Positions 1 to 6,971 of a stretch of 12,786 bases of DNA are shown here, piece by piece. The position numbers and the translations under genes were made by a program. The notes beneath the pieces were generated by a model, which was given only the letters and a program-made list of their open reading frames with translations, was not told where the DNA came from and did no database searches. The stretch is from an uncultured Comamonadaceae bacterium. GTDB taxonomy: Bacteria > Pseudomonadota > Gammaproteobacteria > Burkholderiales > Burkholderiaceae. Numbering within the stretch: position 1 is the stretch's first letter; every line of letters begins with the position of its first letter. Location of the stretch: NCBI GenBank assembly GCA_946482115.1, contig CAMLQP010000058.1, positions 1-12,786 on the forward strand. Direction: 5' to 3'.

Positions 1-335
1 TCCACGCCGTTCTGCAGGCTCAGCACCACCGCGCCGGACGAGAGGTGCGGCGCCATCTGTGCGGCGGCCTGCGGCGTGTCGGTGGACTTGACGCAGACCA
101 GCACCAGGTCGGCGCCGGCCACGGCGGTGGCATCGGTGCCGGCCTCCACGCGCAGGTGTTCATCAAAGGCCTGGGTCTGCAGGCGCAGGCCGTGGGCGCG
201 GACCGCCTCCACATGCGCGGGACGGCCGATCAGCCGCACGGCCAGCCCGGCACGCGCCAGCATGCCGCCGTAGTACCCGCCCACGGCACCCGCGCCCATG
301 ACGGCGACGACAGTCGACCCATCGAGCGGGTTCAC
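1..335 (-). CDS. panE: 2-dehydropantoate 2-reductase (ketopantoate reductase), partial, C-terminus outside window
   Basis: The visible 111 codons are the N-terminal Rossmann half of ketopantoate reductase, the NADPH-dependent cytosolic enzyme that makes pantoate for pantothenate and coenzyme A. The dinucleotide-binding loop GAGAVGGYYGG lies at about residues 14-24. It is followed by the strand-end motif LVCVKSTDT and by LQNGV just before the cut, all in the order expected for the PanE/ApbA family. The catalytic lysine and C-terminal helical domain are off the window. The start is a GTG at 333-335 that overlaps the stop of the upstream gene (GTGA), so translation is probably coupled; no separate ribosome site is evident. 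An internal ATG 12 codons later lies directly before the GAG loop and would leave almost no N-terminal strand. Family assignment is firm. Some ApbA-family members are not true pantoate enzymes, so substrate specificity is inferred. Confidence 0.9.
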   Translation of the reverse strand, partial: MNPLDGSTVVAVMGAGAVGGYYGGMLARAGLAVRLIGRPAHVEAVRAHGLRLQTQAFDEHLRVEAGTDATAVAGADLVLVCVKSTDTPQAAAQMAPHLSSGAVVLSLQNGV

Positions 336-784
336 GCGGCGGTCCTGACCCAGGCCAGCGCCTGATCGTGCTCGGCGAACAGCGCGAAGCGGGTGTTCCG
401 GCTCTCGTACAGCGGGCGGAAATGCTCGACCATCATGGCCACGCCCTCGACATCGGGCGCGGCCACCCAGGCCACCGCGCCCAGCGGGTGGACGCGGTCG
501 GCGAACTGGTGGAAACCGGCCGCAAACAGGTCGAAGGCCACCACCGACATCATGGTGCTGCCCAGCCACTCGACCACGGTGCGCGCGGGCGTGCCGGGCG
601 CGGGCGGGAAGCGCCGCGCCAGTTCGCGGCGGGCGGCCTGCCAGGCCCTGATCGCCTCTTCATTGAACGGGCCGCGCGCCTCGACGAGGTACACGCCGCC
701 GTCCTCCCGCATGCGGAAACTGCCATGCGGCGCAAACGGCCCGCTGGCAAAGTCGTCGCTGCTGATCCAGGTCGGTTCGCTCAT
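332..784 (-). CDS. Conserved-looking hypothetical protein, possible SpoIIAA/STAS-like fold (150 aa)
   Basis: I do not recognise this gene with certainty. It encodes a soluble 150-residue protein without signal peptide or membrane segment. The pattern is alternating strands and helices: an early strand ([10 protein letters not shown]), a helix rich in Arg/Ala ([17 protein letters not shown]), a strand followed by a hydrophobic helix around [18 protein letters not shown], and an ending with RFALF followed by DQALAWV. That ending resembles the 'strand, then eeAlaWL helix' close of SpoIIAA-like (STAS-related) proteins; this is a resemblance only. The ATG overlaps the stop of the chemoreceptor gene (ATGA), and the TGA stop overlaps the GTG start of panE, so it is embedded in the operon at both ends. 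Third-position G/C is very high, as in its neighbours, which supports it being coding. If the STAS guess holds it could be a cytoplasmic partner of the receptor module. Confidence 0.8.
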   Translation of the reverse strand: MSEPTWISSDDFASGPFAPHGSFRMREDGGVYLVEARGPFNEEAIRAWQAARRELARRFPPAPGTPARTVVEWLGSTMMSVVAFDLFAAGFHQFADRVHPLGAVAWVAAPDVEGVAMMVEHFRPLYESRNTRFALFAEHDQALAWVRTAA

Positions 785-2337
785 GCCGGCAGTCTAACGC
801 CGGGCAAGCGGAAGACGCCGACGGCGTCGGTCAGCGCGCGGGCCTGCTGGCGCAGGCTCTCGCACGCGGCCGAGCTCTGCTCCACCAGCGCCGCGTTCTG
901 CTGGGTGGCCTGGTCGATGGAAGCCACGGCACGGGCCATCTGCGCCACGCCGCGCGACTGGCCCTCGCCTTCGACGGCGATCTGCTGGATCAGCGCCGCC
1001 ACCTGCCGCACCTGCCCTGCCACGTCCCGCACCTGCAGGCTGGCCTTGGCCACACGCTCGGCGCCCTCGTCCACCTGGCCCATGCTGGCGCTGATGAGGT
1101 CTCGGACCTCGCGCGCGGCGGCGGCGCTGCGCTGCGCCAGGCCGCGCACTTCGGCGGCCACCACCGCGAAGCCCCGGCCCTGCTCGCCGGCCCGGGCCGC
1201 CTCCACCGCCGCGTTCAGCGCCAGGATGTTGGTCTGGAACGCGATGCCGTCGATCACGCCGATGATGTCGCCGATGCGGCGCGAGCCCTGGGCGATCTGG
1301 TCCATGGTGGCCTCCACGCGAGCCACGCCCTCTCCGCCCTGGGCGGCGGCGGCCTCGGCCCGGTCGGCCAGCGCACGCGCGTCGGCGGCGGCACCGGCGC
1401 TGCGCTGCACGGTGTCGCTCAGGCCGTCCATGGTGGCGGCGGTCTGCTGCAGGCCTGCGGCCTGTGATTCGGTGCGCTGCGAGAGGTCGGCCGTGCCCAT
1501 GGCGATCTCGGCCGCGCCGGTGGCCACGCTGTCGCTGACGTGGCGCACGCGCGCCACCACCTCGGCCAGGCGGTGGTTCATGCGGCCCAGCGCGGCCAGC
1601 AGCTCGGCCGCCTCGTCGCGGCCCTGCACGGCCACCGGCGCGCTCAGGTCGCCTTCGGCCACGCGGCGGGCCACGTCCACCGCCTGTGACAGCGGGCCGG
1701 TGATGGAGCGCGTGATGCACACCGCCATGGCCACGCCCAGCGCCAGCGCCACCAGCAGCGCCGCGCCCAGGAACAGGGCCAGCCGCCGGTGCAGCGCGCG
1801 CGTGCCCTCGAACTGGCGCGCGGCCGCCTCCACCTGCAGGGCCACCAGGCGCTGTATGCCGGCCTGCACCTCGGGCGCGGCGGGGTTGACGCGGCTGCTG
1901 ACGAATTCGGCGCTGTCGTCGTAGCGGCCTTCGCGCATGGCGGTGGCGGCGGGCAGCAGCGCGTCCTGCAGGTAGGCCTGATAGCGGGTCTCGAAGGCCT
2001 GGGCCAGGGCGTCCTCGGCCTCGTCCAGCCCGGCGCCGCGGTAGGCCTGCCACTGGCGGTCCATGGTGGCCAGGTTGGCGCCCAGCTCGGTGTCGTTGCG
2101 CCGGACCGAGCCGGGGTCGTTGAGCATCTCCATCAGCAACAGGCGGTTGCGTTGCGCCAGCAGCTGGATCTCGCCCAGCCGGGCCAGCGGCAGGGCGCGG
2201 TCCTGGTACAGCGTCTGGCTCGCGAGGAAAAAGCGCTGGGCGCTCCACATGCCGGCGCCGGCCATCAGGAGCATGAGGAGCAGGAGCAGCACGAAGGCCA
2301 GGGTCAGTCGCGCGCGCAGCTTCAGACGTTGCAGCAT
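781..2337 (-). CDS. Methyl-accepting chemotaxis protein (518 aa)
   Basis: A transmembrane chemoreceptor that would signal to CheA/CheW. After a basic N-terminus there is a first membrane helix at about 12-32 ([20 protein letters not shown]). A periplasmic helical domain follows at about 33-184, consistent with a four-helix-bundle ligand domain. The second membrane helix is at about 185-207, HAMP at about 208-260, and then a long methyl-accepting coiled coil. The conserved hairpin tip is intact at about 364-404 ([20 protein letters not shown], then [15 protein letters not shown]). No NWETF-type C-terminal tether for CheR/CheB is present; the protein ends RLPGVRLPA. The reading frame stays open far upstream, but that part is a shadow of the binding-protein gene; the ATG at 2335-2337 gives a correct membrane anchor. 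It lies 23 nt after the upstream stop, with no clear Shine-Dalgarno, and its TGA overlaps the next ATG. The ligand is unknown. Confidence 0.95.
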   Translation of the reverse strand: MLQRLKLRARLTLAFVLLLLLMLLMAGAGMWSAQRFFLASQTLYQDRALPLARLGEIQLLAQRNRLLLMEMLNDPGSVRRNDTELGANLATMDRQWQAYRGAGLDEAEDALAQAFETRYQAYLQDALLPAATAMREGRYDDSAEFVSSRVNPAAPEVQAGIQRLVALQVEAAARQFEGTRALHRRLALFLGAALLVALALGVAMAVCITRSITGPLSQAVDVARRVAEGDLSAPVAVQGRDEAAELLAALGRMNHRLAEVVARVRHVSDSVATGAAEIAMGTADLSQRTESQAAGLQQTAATMDGLSDTVQRSAGAAADARALADRAEAAAAQGGEGVARVEATMDQIAQGSRRIGDIIGVIDGIAFQTNILALNAAVEAARAGEQGRGFAVVAAEVRGLAQRSAAAAREVRDLISASMGQVDEGAERVAKASLQVRDVAGQVRQVAALIQQIAVEGEGQSRGVAQMARAVASIDQATQQNAALVEQSSAACESLRQQARALTDAVGVFRLPGVRLPA

Positions 2338-2360
2338 GGGGATACCGGAGAGCGGTCGGA

Positions 2361-3236
2361 TCAGTGAAGGGACGCCAGGCGTTCGCGCACGGCACGGTAG
2401 TCGGCGTCGCTCACCGGCACGAAGGCGGTGGTGCCCAGGGTCGTGAGCAACGGACGCAGGGCCTCGTCGCCCGAAAGGAAGGCGCGCGCGATGGCCTCTC
2501 GCACCGGCGCGCACAGGCGCTGGCGCGCCACGAAGGGATCGGTGGGTATGGGGACGGAGCGCCACAGCGCCTGCCACTCGCCCGGCTGCAGCAGCCCCCG
2601 GCGCTCGGCCTCGCCGATGCGGGCGCTGGAGACGAAGGCGGCATCCACCAGGCCCTGGCGCACGGCGGCGATGGCGCGGTCGTGCGAGCCGGCGTAGTTG
2701 ACGCGGCCGAAGTGCTGCTCCAGCGGCGTGCCGGTGAGCTCGCGCACCGCCTGGCGCGGCAGCAGCGCGCCCGAGGTGCTGGCCGGGTCGATCAGCGCGA
2801 GGCTGCGCCCGCGCAGCGCGGCCAGCGTGTTCAGGCCGGCGTCGCGCCGCACCATCAGCACCGCCTGGTAGCTGCCCACGCCGGGCTCGCCGGGCGCGGC
2901 CAGCGAGGCGAACGGCGTCACCGCGCCGGCCTGGCGCGCGACCACCATGGCATAGGTGGCGGGGCCGAGTTCGGCCACGTCCAGTCCGCCAGAGAGCAGG
3001 CCTTCGACCACCGCGCCGTAGGAGGTGCCCGGCACCAGCTCGACGCGCCGGTGCAGCGCACGCTCCAGCGCCTGCAGCAGCGGCTGGAACACCTCGCGCT
3101 GACGCGCCGGGTCCAGCTTGGGCACCAGGGCCAGGCGCAGCGGGTGCGGGTCGTCGCAACGCGGCGCGCCACTGCCGCCGGCGTGGGCGCCGGGCCACAG
3201 GCACAGCACCAGCAGGCAGCCGATCAGGCTTTTCAT
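2361..3236 (-). CDS. Periplasmic PhnD-like (phosphate/phosphonate-type) substrate-binding protein, orphan (291 aa)
   Basis: A secreted type II periplasmic binding protein of the PhnD/phosphate-phosphite-phosphonate group. Residues 1-19 form a Sec signal peptide (basic MK, hydrophobic core, cleavage expected after AHA). Family landmarks follow in order: [11 protein letters not shown] at about 33-43, [10 protein letters not shown] at 71-80, [12 protein letters not shown] at 89-100, [13 protein letters not shown] at 149-161 (Ser/Thr-rich anion-binding loop), [10 protein letters not shown] at 180-189 and a VDAAFVSS strand near 197-204. Mature Cys27 and Cys242 could pair, but this is a guess. Its ATG overlaps the stop of the GGDEF-EAL gene (ATGA), and the chemoreceptor gene follows after 23 nt. 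No ATP-binding or permease gene lies in the operon, so a sensory role (presenting ligand to the receptor or to the c-di-GMP enzyme) is more likely than transport. The true ligand cannot be read from sequence. Confidence 0.9.
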   Translation of the reverse strand: MKSLIGCLLVLCLWPGAHAGGSGAPRCDDPHPLRLALVPKLDPARQREVFQPLLQALERALHRRVELVPGTSYGAVVEGLLSGGLDVAELGPATYAMVVARQAGAVTPFASLAAPGEPGVGSYQAVLMVRRDAGLNTLAALRGRSLALIDPASTSGALLPRQAVRELTGTPLEQHFGRVNYAGSHDRAIAAVRQGLVDAAFVSSARIGEAERRGLLQPGEWQALWRSVPIPTDPFVARQRLCAPVREAIARAFLSGDEALRPLLTTLGTTAFVPVSDADYRAVRERLASLH

Positions 3237-5536
3237 GCCGACGCCATCAGCGGTTCACCCAGCAGGCGCTCAGCCTCGCCGGCGGGCACGGGACGGCTCA
3301 GGTAGTAGCCCTGCACCTCGTCGCAGTTGGCGGTCTTGAGGAACACCATCTGCGCCTTGAGCTCCACGCCCTCGGCCACCACGCGCATGCCCAGGTTGTG
3401 CGCCAGCGTGATGATGGAGGTGACGATGACGCCGGCCTCGTTGCTGCTGCGCACGTCGTTGACGAAGCTGCGGTCGATCTTGAGCGTGTGTATCGGCAGG
3501 TTCCGGATCTGGCTCAGGCTGGAGAAGCCGCTGCCGAAGTCGTCCAGCCCCACCACCACGCCCAGGCGCTGCAGGGTCTCCAGCACGGCCACGGCCTGGT
3601 CCACCGGCTCGACCAGGCAGCTCTCGGTGATCTCGATCTCCAGGTCGCCGGGCTGCAGGCCGAACTCGGTGATCAGTCCGCCCACCCGCTTCACCAGGTC
3701 GGAGTCGCGCAGCTGGTGCGGCGAGACGTTGACAGCGACGCTGAAGCCCTCCAGGCCACGCGAGCGCCAGGCCGCGAGCTGCTGGCACGCCGCGCGCAGC
3801 ACCCACTGCCCCAGCGGCACGATGAGGCCGGACTGCTCGGCCAGCGGCACGAAGTCGCCCGGCGTCACCAGCCCGTATTCGGGGTGCTGCCAGCGCAGCA
3901 GCGCCTCGAAGCCGGTGACGCGGTAGTCGCTCAGCCGCACCTTGGGCTGGTAGTGCAGCACGAACTGCCCTTCGGCCAGCGCCTGCGGCAGCTGGCGCTC
4001 CAGCGTCACGCGACGCTCGTCGGTGGGCATGAGGCCGGCGTCGTAGTAGCTGAAGCGCCCGCGCCCGGCACGCTTGGACTGGTACATGGCCGCGTCGGCG
4101 TGGCGGCACAGGGTGGTGACGTTGTGGCCGTCGCGCGGGAAGAAGGCGATGCCCATGCTGGCGGCGGTCTGTATCTCGTGGCCATCGAGCCCGGTGTACG
4201 GCTGGGCCAGCTGGTGCAGCAGCTTGGCGGCGATCGCGTCCATGTCGGTCATGGCGTCCAGCCCGGTGATCAGGATGGCGAATTCGTCACCACCCATGCG
4301 GCCCACGATGTCGGCGCTGCGCACGTGCTGGCGCAGCCGCTCGGCCACGGCGCGCAGCAGCAGGTCGCCCACGTGGTGGCCCAGGCTGTCGTTGATGGTC
4401 TTGAAGCGGTCCAGGTCCAGGTAGGCCAGCGCGTAGTGCTTGCGGCTGCGCCGCGCCAGCTCCAGGTGGCTGGCCACCAGCTCGTTGAACATGCGGCGGT
4501 TGTGCAGGCCGGTCAGGTGGTCGAAGGACGCCAGCGCGAGCGCGCGGCCCTTCTCCTGCTCCAGCTGCTCGATCAGCCCGCGCTTGTCGTGATCGGCCTC
4601 GCTCAGGGCCTGGAACAGCAGCTGCTGGCGGCGCAGGCCGCGCACCAGGCCCCAGGAGGCCACCAGCAGCACCAGGCTCAGCAGTCCCGACATCACCCAC
4701 ACGCGGGTGCCGCCCCAGGCCGGAGCGGCCAGCACGTCCGCCAGGGGCCGGCTGACCACGGCCACGAAGGGCGCGCGCTCGGCCGCGCGCTGGCTGTGCA
4801 GCAGGCCGTCGCCCTGGAAGCGGCCACGCTGCCCGCTGGCCTCGGCCAGCCCCAGCGCGTTGGCCTCGGCGATCTCGAAACCTTCGGTGTCGAGCACGTG
4901 GATCACGCCGCCGCGCCCGATGTCGATGTTGCGGTACAGGCGCAGGAAGTAGCCCATGTCCACCATCAGCAGCAGCCAGCCCTTGTCGCCCAGGCGCTGG
5001 TCGGGGATGTGGAACAGCAGCGGCACCTGCCAGCTGCCGCGCACCTCGTCGGCGCCGGCCAGCACCTGCACCTCCTCGCGCACGCCGGCCGGTGCGTGCG
5101 CCAGCCGCTCGCGCAGCCGGCCGGACCACTGGGCGCCGTCGGCCGCGGGGGCCGAGGTGTAGACGCGCTGCAGGCTGGCATCGAACAGCGAGGCGCGGAT
5201 GAACACCGCGTCCTGCGCCAGCATGGTGGCCAGGCGCGTCGAGGCACCCATGCGGTCGCCTTCGAACCACTCGTCGGCCGCGATCGCCATGTAGCGGCCG
5301 CGGTCCACCAGCTGGGTGAGGTTCTCGGCCACGATGGCGGCCAGGCTGTGCTGCTGGGTGCGCGTGTTGTGCAGCAGCAGCGCACGCTCGGCCTCGAAGC
5401 GCTGCCACGTGAACCACCACATCGCGGCAATGACCACCCCGGCCAGGCCGACGCTGATCCACTGCAGCACACGCCAGTCGCCCAGGGAGAGGCGCCAGCC
5501 CGCCATGCGGGCGGTACTCGGAAATCGCTTGTTCAC
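3233..5536 (-). CDS. Membrane GGDEF-EAL cyclic-di-GMP synthase/phosphodiesterase with periplasmic Cache-like sensor (767 aa)
   Basis: An inner-membrane bifunctional c-di-GMP enzyme. There are membrane helices at about 24-44 and 279-298. The periplasmic loop between them (about 45-278) has the look of a PDC/Cache sensor, with [25 protein letters not shown] and VIHVLDTEG in that order. A short coiled coil (about 305-332) leads to the GGDEF domain, with intact active site GGDEF at 415-419 and an RxxD inhibitory site RSAD at 406-409. The EAL domain follows with its usual metal and catalytic residues all present: E544 of EAL, N603, E635, D665-D666, K686, E722 and Q742. Both halves may therefore be active. 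The start is GTG at 5534-5536, preceded by a GGTGGA-like ribosome site; an ATG ten codons later lacks one. It heads the minus-strand operon, and its stop overlaps the binding-protein ATG. Confidence 0.94.
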   Translation of the reverse strand: MNKRFPSTARMAGWRLSLGDWRVLQWISVGLAGVVIAAMWWFTWQRFEAERALLLHNTRTQQHSLAAIVAENLTQLVDRGRYMAIAADEWFEGDRMGASTRLATMLAQDAVFIRASLFDASLQRVYTSAPAADGAQWSGRLRERLAHAPAGVREEVQVLAGADEVRGSWQVPLLFHIPDQRLGDKGWLLLMVDMGYFLRLYRNIDIGRGGVIHVLDTEGFEIAEANALGLAEASGQRGRFQGDGLLHSQRAAERAPFVAVVSRPLADVLAAPAWGGTRVWVMSGLLSLVLLVASWGLVRGLRRQQLLFQALSEADHDKRGLIEQLEQEKGRALALASFDHLTGLHNRRMFNELVASHLELARRSRKHYALAYLDLDRFKTINDSLGHHVGDLLLRAVAERLRQHVRSADIVGRMGGDEFAILITGLDAMTDMDAIAAKLLHQLAQPYTGLDGHEIQTAASMGIAFFPRDGHNVTTLCRHADAAMYQSKRAGRGRFSYYDAGLMPTDERRVTLERQLPQALAEGQFVLHYQPKVRLSDYRVTGFEALLRWQHPEYGLVTPGDFVPLAEQSGLIVPLGQWVLRAACQQLAAWRSRGLEGFSVAVNVSPHQLRDSDLVKRVGGLITEFGLQPGDLEIEITESCLVEPVDQAVAVLETLQRLGVVVGLDDFGSGFSSLSQIRNLPIHTLKIDRSFVNDVRSSNEAGVIVTSIITLAHNLGMRVVAEGVELKAQMVFLKTANCDEVQGYYLSRPVPAGEAERLLGEPLMASA

Positions 5537-5689
5537 ACTCGGGTTTCCACCGACGTCAAAGCCCGCAGTGTCGGCAGCCGCCGTGACGGTTTCGTGACAC
5601 GCACGCGGGTGTCACAGATGAAGCGCAAAGGGTGCGATTCCCCGCGTATAGTGGCCCGCCATGTCTCACACGCCGCAGCGCTGAAGCTC
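5537..5689. promoter_or_regulatory. Divergent promoter region between the signalling operon and the DUF1232 gene
   Basis: These 153 bp separate two genes transcribed away from each other, so promoters for both must lie here. On the plus strand TATAGT at 5647-5652 is a reasonable -10 element, 37 bp before the DUF1232 ATG, although no good -35 stands 17 bp upstream of it. On the minus strand I found no convincing paired promoter elements; a TTGACG hexamer near 5552-5557 is too close to the GTG start to serve simply. The region also holds the inverted repeat listed separately. Confidence 0.45.
5594..5615. repeat. 7-bp inverted repeat in the divergent promoter region, possible operator
   Basis: GTGACAC at 5594-5600 and GTGTCAC at 5609-5615 are perfect inverted copies separated by 8 bp, giving arm centres about 15 bp apart. 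A further GTGAC at 5583-5587 lies 11 bp upstream of the left arm, on the same helical face. Position upstream of both divergent genes and symmetry fit a transcription-factor site; a small RNA hairpin is the alternative. No factor can be named from the sequence. Confidence 0.4.
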
Positions 5690-6073
<384 letters not shown>

Positions 6074-6085
6074 GCCGGGGGTGCG

Positions 6086-6157
6086 TCAGCGCCGGAGCAG
6101 CTTCCAGACGGCGATGGCAATGAAGAGGCCGAAGAGCACCCAGTTGATGGTTTCCAT
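6086..6157 (-). CDS. Probable 23-residue single-helix membrane microprotein
   Basis: A small reading frame encodes METINWVLFGLFIAIAVWKL followed by LRR and a TGA stop. It consists of one continuous hydrophobic helix (about residues 5-18) with a basic end (K, R, R), the usual layout of a tiny inner-membrane protein. Twenty of the 22 codons after the start end in G or C, as in the large genes here, although the DNA around it is less G/C-rich; this argues for selection as coding sequence. Against it, the Shine-Dalgarno is poor and the length is below what statistics can prove. It is convergent with the DUF1232 gene (12-nt gap). Its start lies 71 bp from the LexA operator, on the side away from imuA, with a TTGACC hexamer next to that operator on its strand. 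I do not recognise a family; function unknown. Confidence 0.5.
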   Translation of the reverse strand: METINWVLFGLFIAIAVWKLLRR

Positions 6158-6228
6158 GGTTCAAGGCAGTCGGTGACCCGGCCAGCTTAACGGATGCCCG
6201 TGGCCGCTTACCCGGCACGGTCAAAATA

Positions 6229-6244
6229 CTGTATAAATTTACAG
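6229..6244. promoter_or_regulatory. LexA operator (SOS box) controlling imuA-imuB-dnaE2-lexA
   Basis: CTGTATAAATTTACAG matches the CTGT-N8-ACAG LexA consensus of beta/gammaproteobacteria, with an A/T-only core in a G/C-rich genome and with TA before and TT after it. It lies 16 bp before the imuA ATG. The hexamer TATAAA at 6232-6237 inside the box is a good -10 element, with a weak TTACCC -35 at 6208-6213, so bound LexA would sit on the promoter itself. Recognition by the lexA product at 11416-12072 is inferred. Confidence 0.93.
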
Positions 6245-6260
6245 TTACTCCGGTTGCCCC

Positions 6261-6971
6261 ATGTCCGCCCTACCCGACTCCCACGCCCTGTGGCGCGCCA
6301 GCGAACTGGCCGCGCAGGACACGCCCACGCTGGCCAGCGGCCACGCGACGCTGGATGCCGCGCTGCCGGGCGGCGGCTGGCCGCTGGGGCCGCTGATCGA
6401 CGTGCTGCTGGCGCCGGGCGGCCACCCCGAATGGCGGCTGCTGCTGCCAGCGCTGCAGCGGGTGCGCGCGGCCACCGTGCTGGTGGGCTGCCCGCACCTG
6501 CCGCACCTGCCCGCGCTCGCGGCGCGGGGGCTGGCACCCCGGCAGCTGCTGCACGTGACAGCCCACGGCATGGCCGAGCGCCTGTGGGCCGCCGAGCAGG
6601 CGCTGCACTGCCACGAACTCGGTGCGCTGCTGGTGTGGCTGCCCGAATCCACCCCGACCGCGCTGCGGCGCCTGCAGCTGACCGCGCGCGCCGCCGGCGA
6701 CGACACCGGCACGCCGCCCCCGCTGGTGCTGGCGCTGCGCCCGCAAGCCCACCGGCACCAGGCCTGCGCTGCGCCGCTGCGCCTGAGCGTGGACAGCCTG
6801 GGCCGCGACGGCCTGCAGGTGGAAGTGTTCAAACGCCGCGGCCCGCCGCTGCTGCGCCCGCTGCACCTGATCACGGATCTGCCCGCTGGCCTGACCCCGC
6901 GCCGTGCCGCGCCCTCACCGCCTGCCCGCCATGTGGTGGATCGCCTTCGCCCCGCCGCCCTCGCCGCCTGA
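6261..6971 (+). CDS. imuA: Translesion DNA synthesis-associated protein ImuA (236 aa)
   Basis: ImuA is a RecA-fold accessory protein of the SOS-induced ImuA-ImuB-DnaE2 mutasome, acting in the cytoplasm at stalled forks. Family landmarks are LDAALPGGGWPLGPLIDVLL at about 31-50, a short strand-helix PEWRLLLPAL at 56-65 where relatives usually read GELRLL, the strand GALLVWLPES at 121-130, and the ending GLQVEVFKRRGPP at 194-206. No canonical Walker A motif with GKT is present. The ATG at 6261 is the first start after the LexA box, giving a very short leader; there is no clear ribosome site. The 3' end overlaps imuB by 41 nt, pointing to coupled expression. Identification depends as much on the imuB-dnaE2 context as on the protein, since ImuA proteins diverge strongly. 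Confidence 0.9.
   Translation: MSALPDSHALWRASELAAQDTPTLASGHATLDAALPGGGWPLGPLIDVLLAPGGHPEWRLLLPALQRVRAATVLVGCPHLPHLPALAARGLAPRQLLHVTAHGMAERLWAAEQALHCHELGALLVWLPESTPTALRRLQLTARAAGDDTGTPPPLVLALRPQAHRHQACAAPLRLSVDSLGRDGLQVEVFKRRGPPLLRPLHLITDLPAGLTPRRAAPSPPARHVVDRLRPAALAA

Noticed and set aside
368..1924. Plus-strand frame of 518 codons opposite the chemoreceptor gene and the unknown 150-aa gene
   Set aside because: Cys/Ser/Ala/Arg-rich translation with no domain, antisense to an intact chemoreceptor with all landmarks.
2338..3204. Chemoreceptor extended to 807 residues through the binding-protein region
   Set aside because: The extension is Arg/Ala/Gly-rich frame-shifted sequence of the binding-protein gene; the true start gives a proper membrane anchor.
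5661..5684. Seven-codon frame (MSHTPQR) ending 5 nt before the DUF1232 ATG, as a possible leader peptide
   Set aside because: No ribosome site, no hairpins of attenuation type and no run of a regulatory amino acid; chance occurrence is likely.
3398..5689. Long plus-strand open frame running antisense to the GGDEF-EAL gene into the DUF1232 gene
   Set aside because: It mirrors high third-position G/C of the minus-strand gene, is low-complexity (His/Gln/Val/Ala rich) and has no domain. Only its last 384 nt, from 5690, encode a recognisable protein.
6904..6930. GTG start for ImuB nine codons upstream
   Set aside because: The added residues MPRPHRLPA match no ImuB start that I know, whereas MWWIAF at 6931 does.
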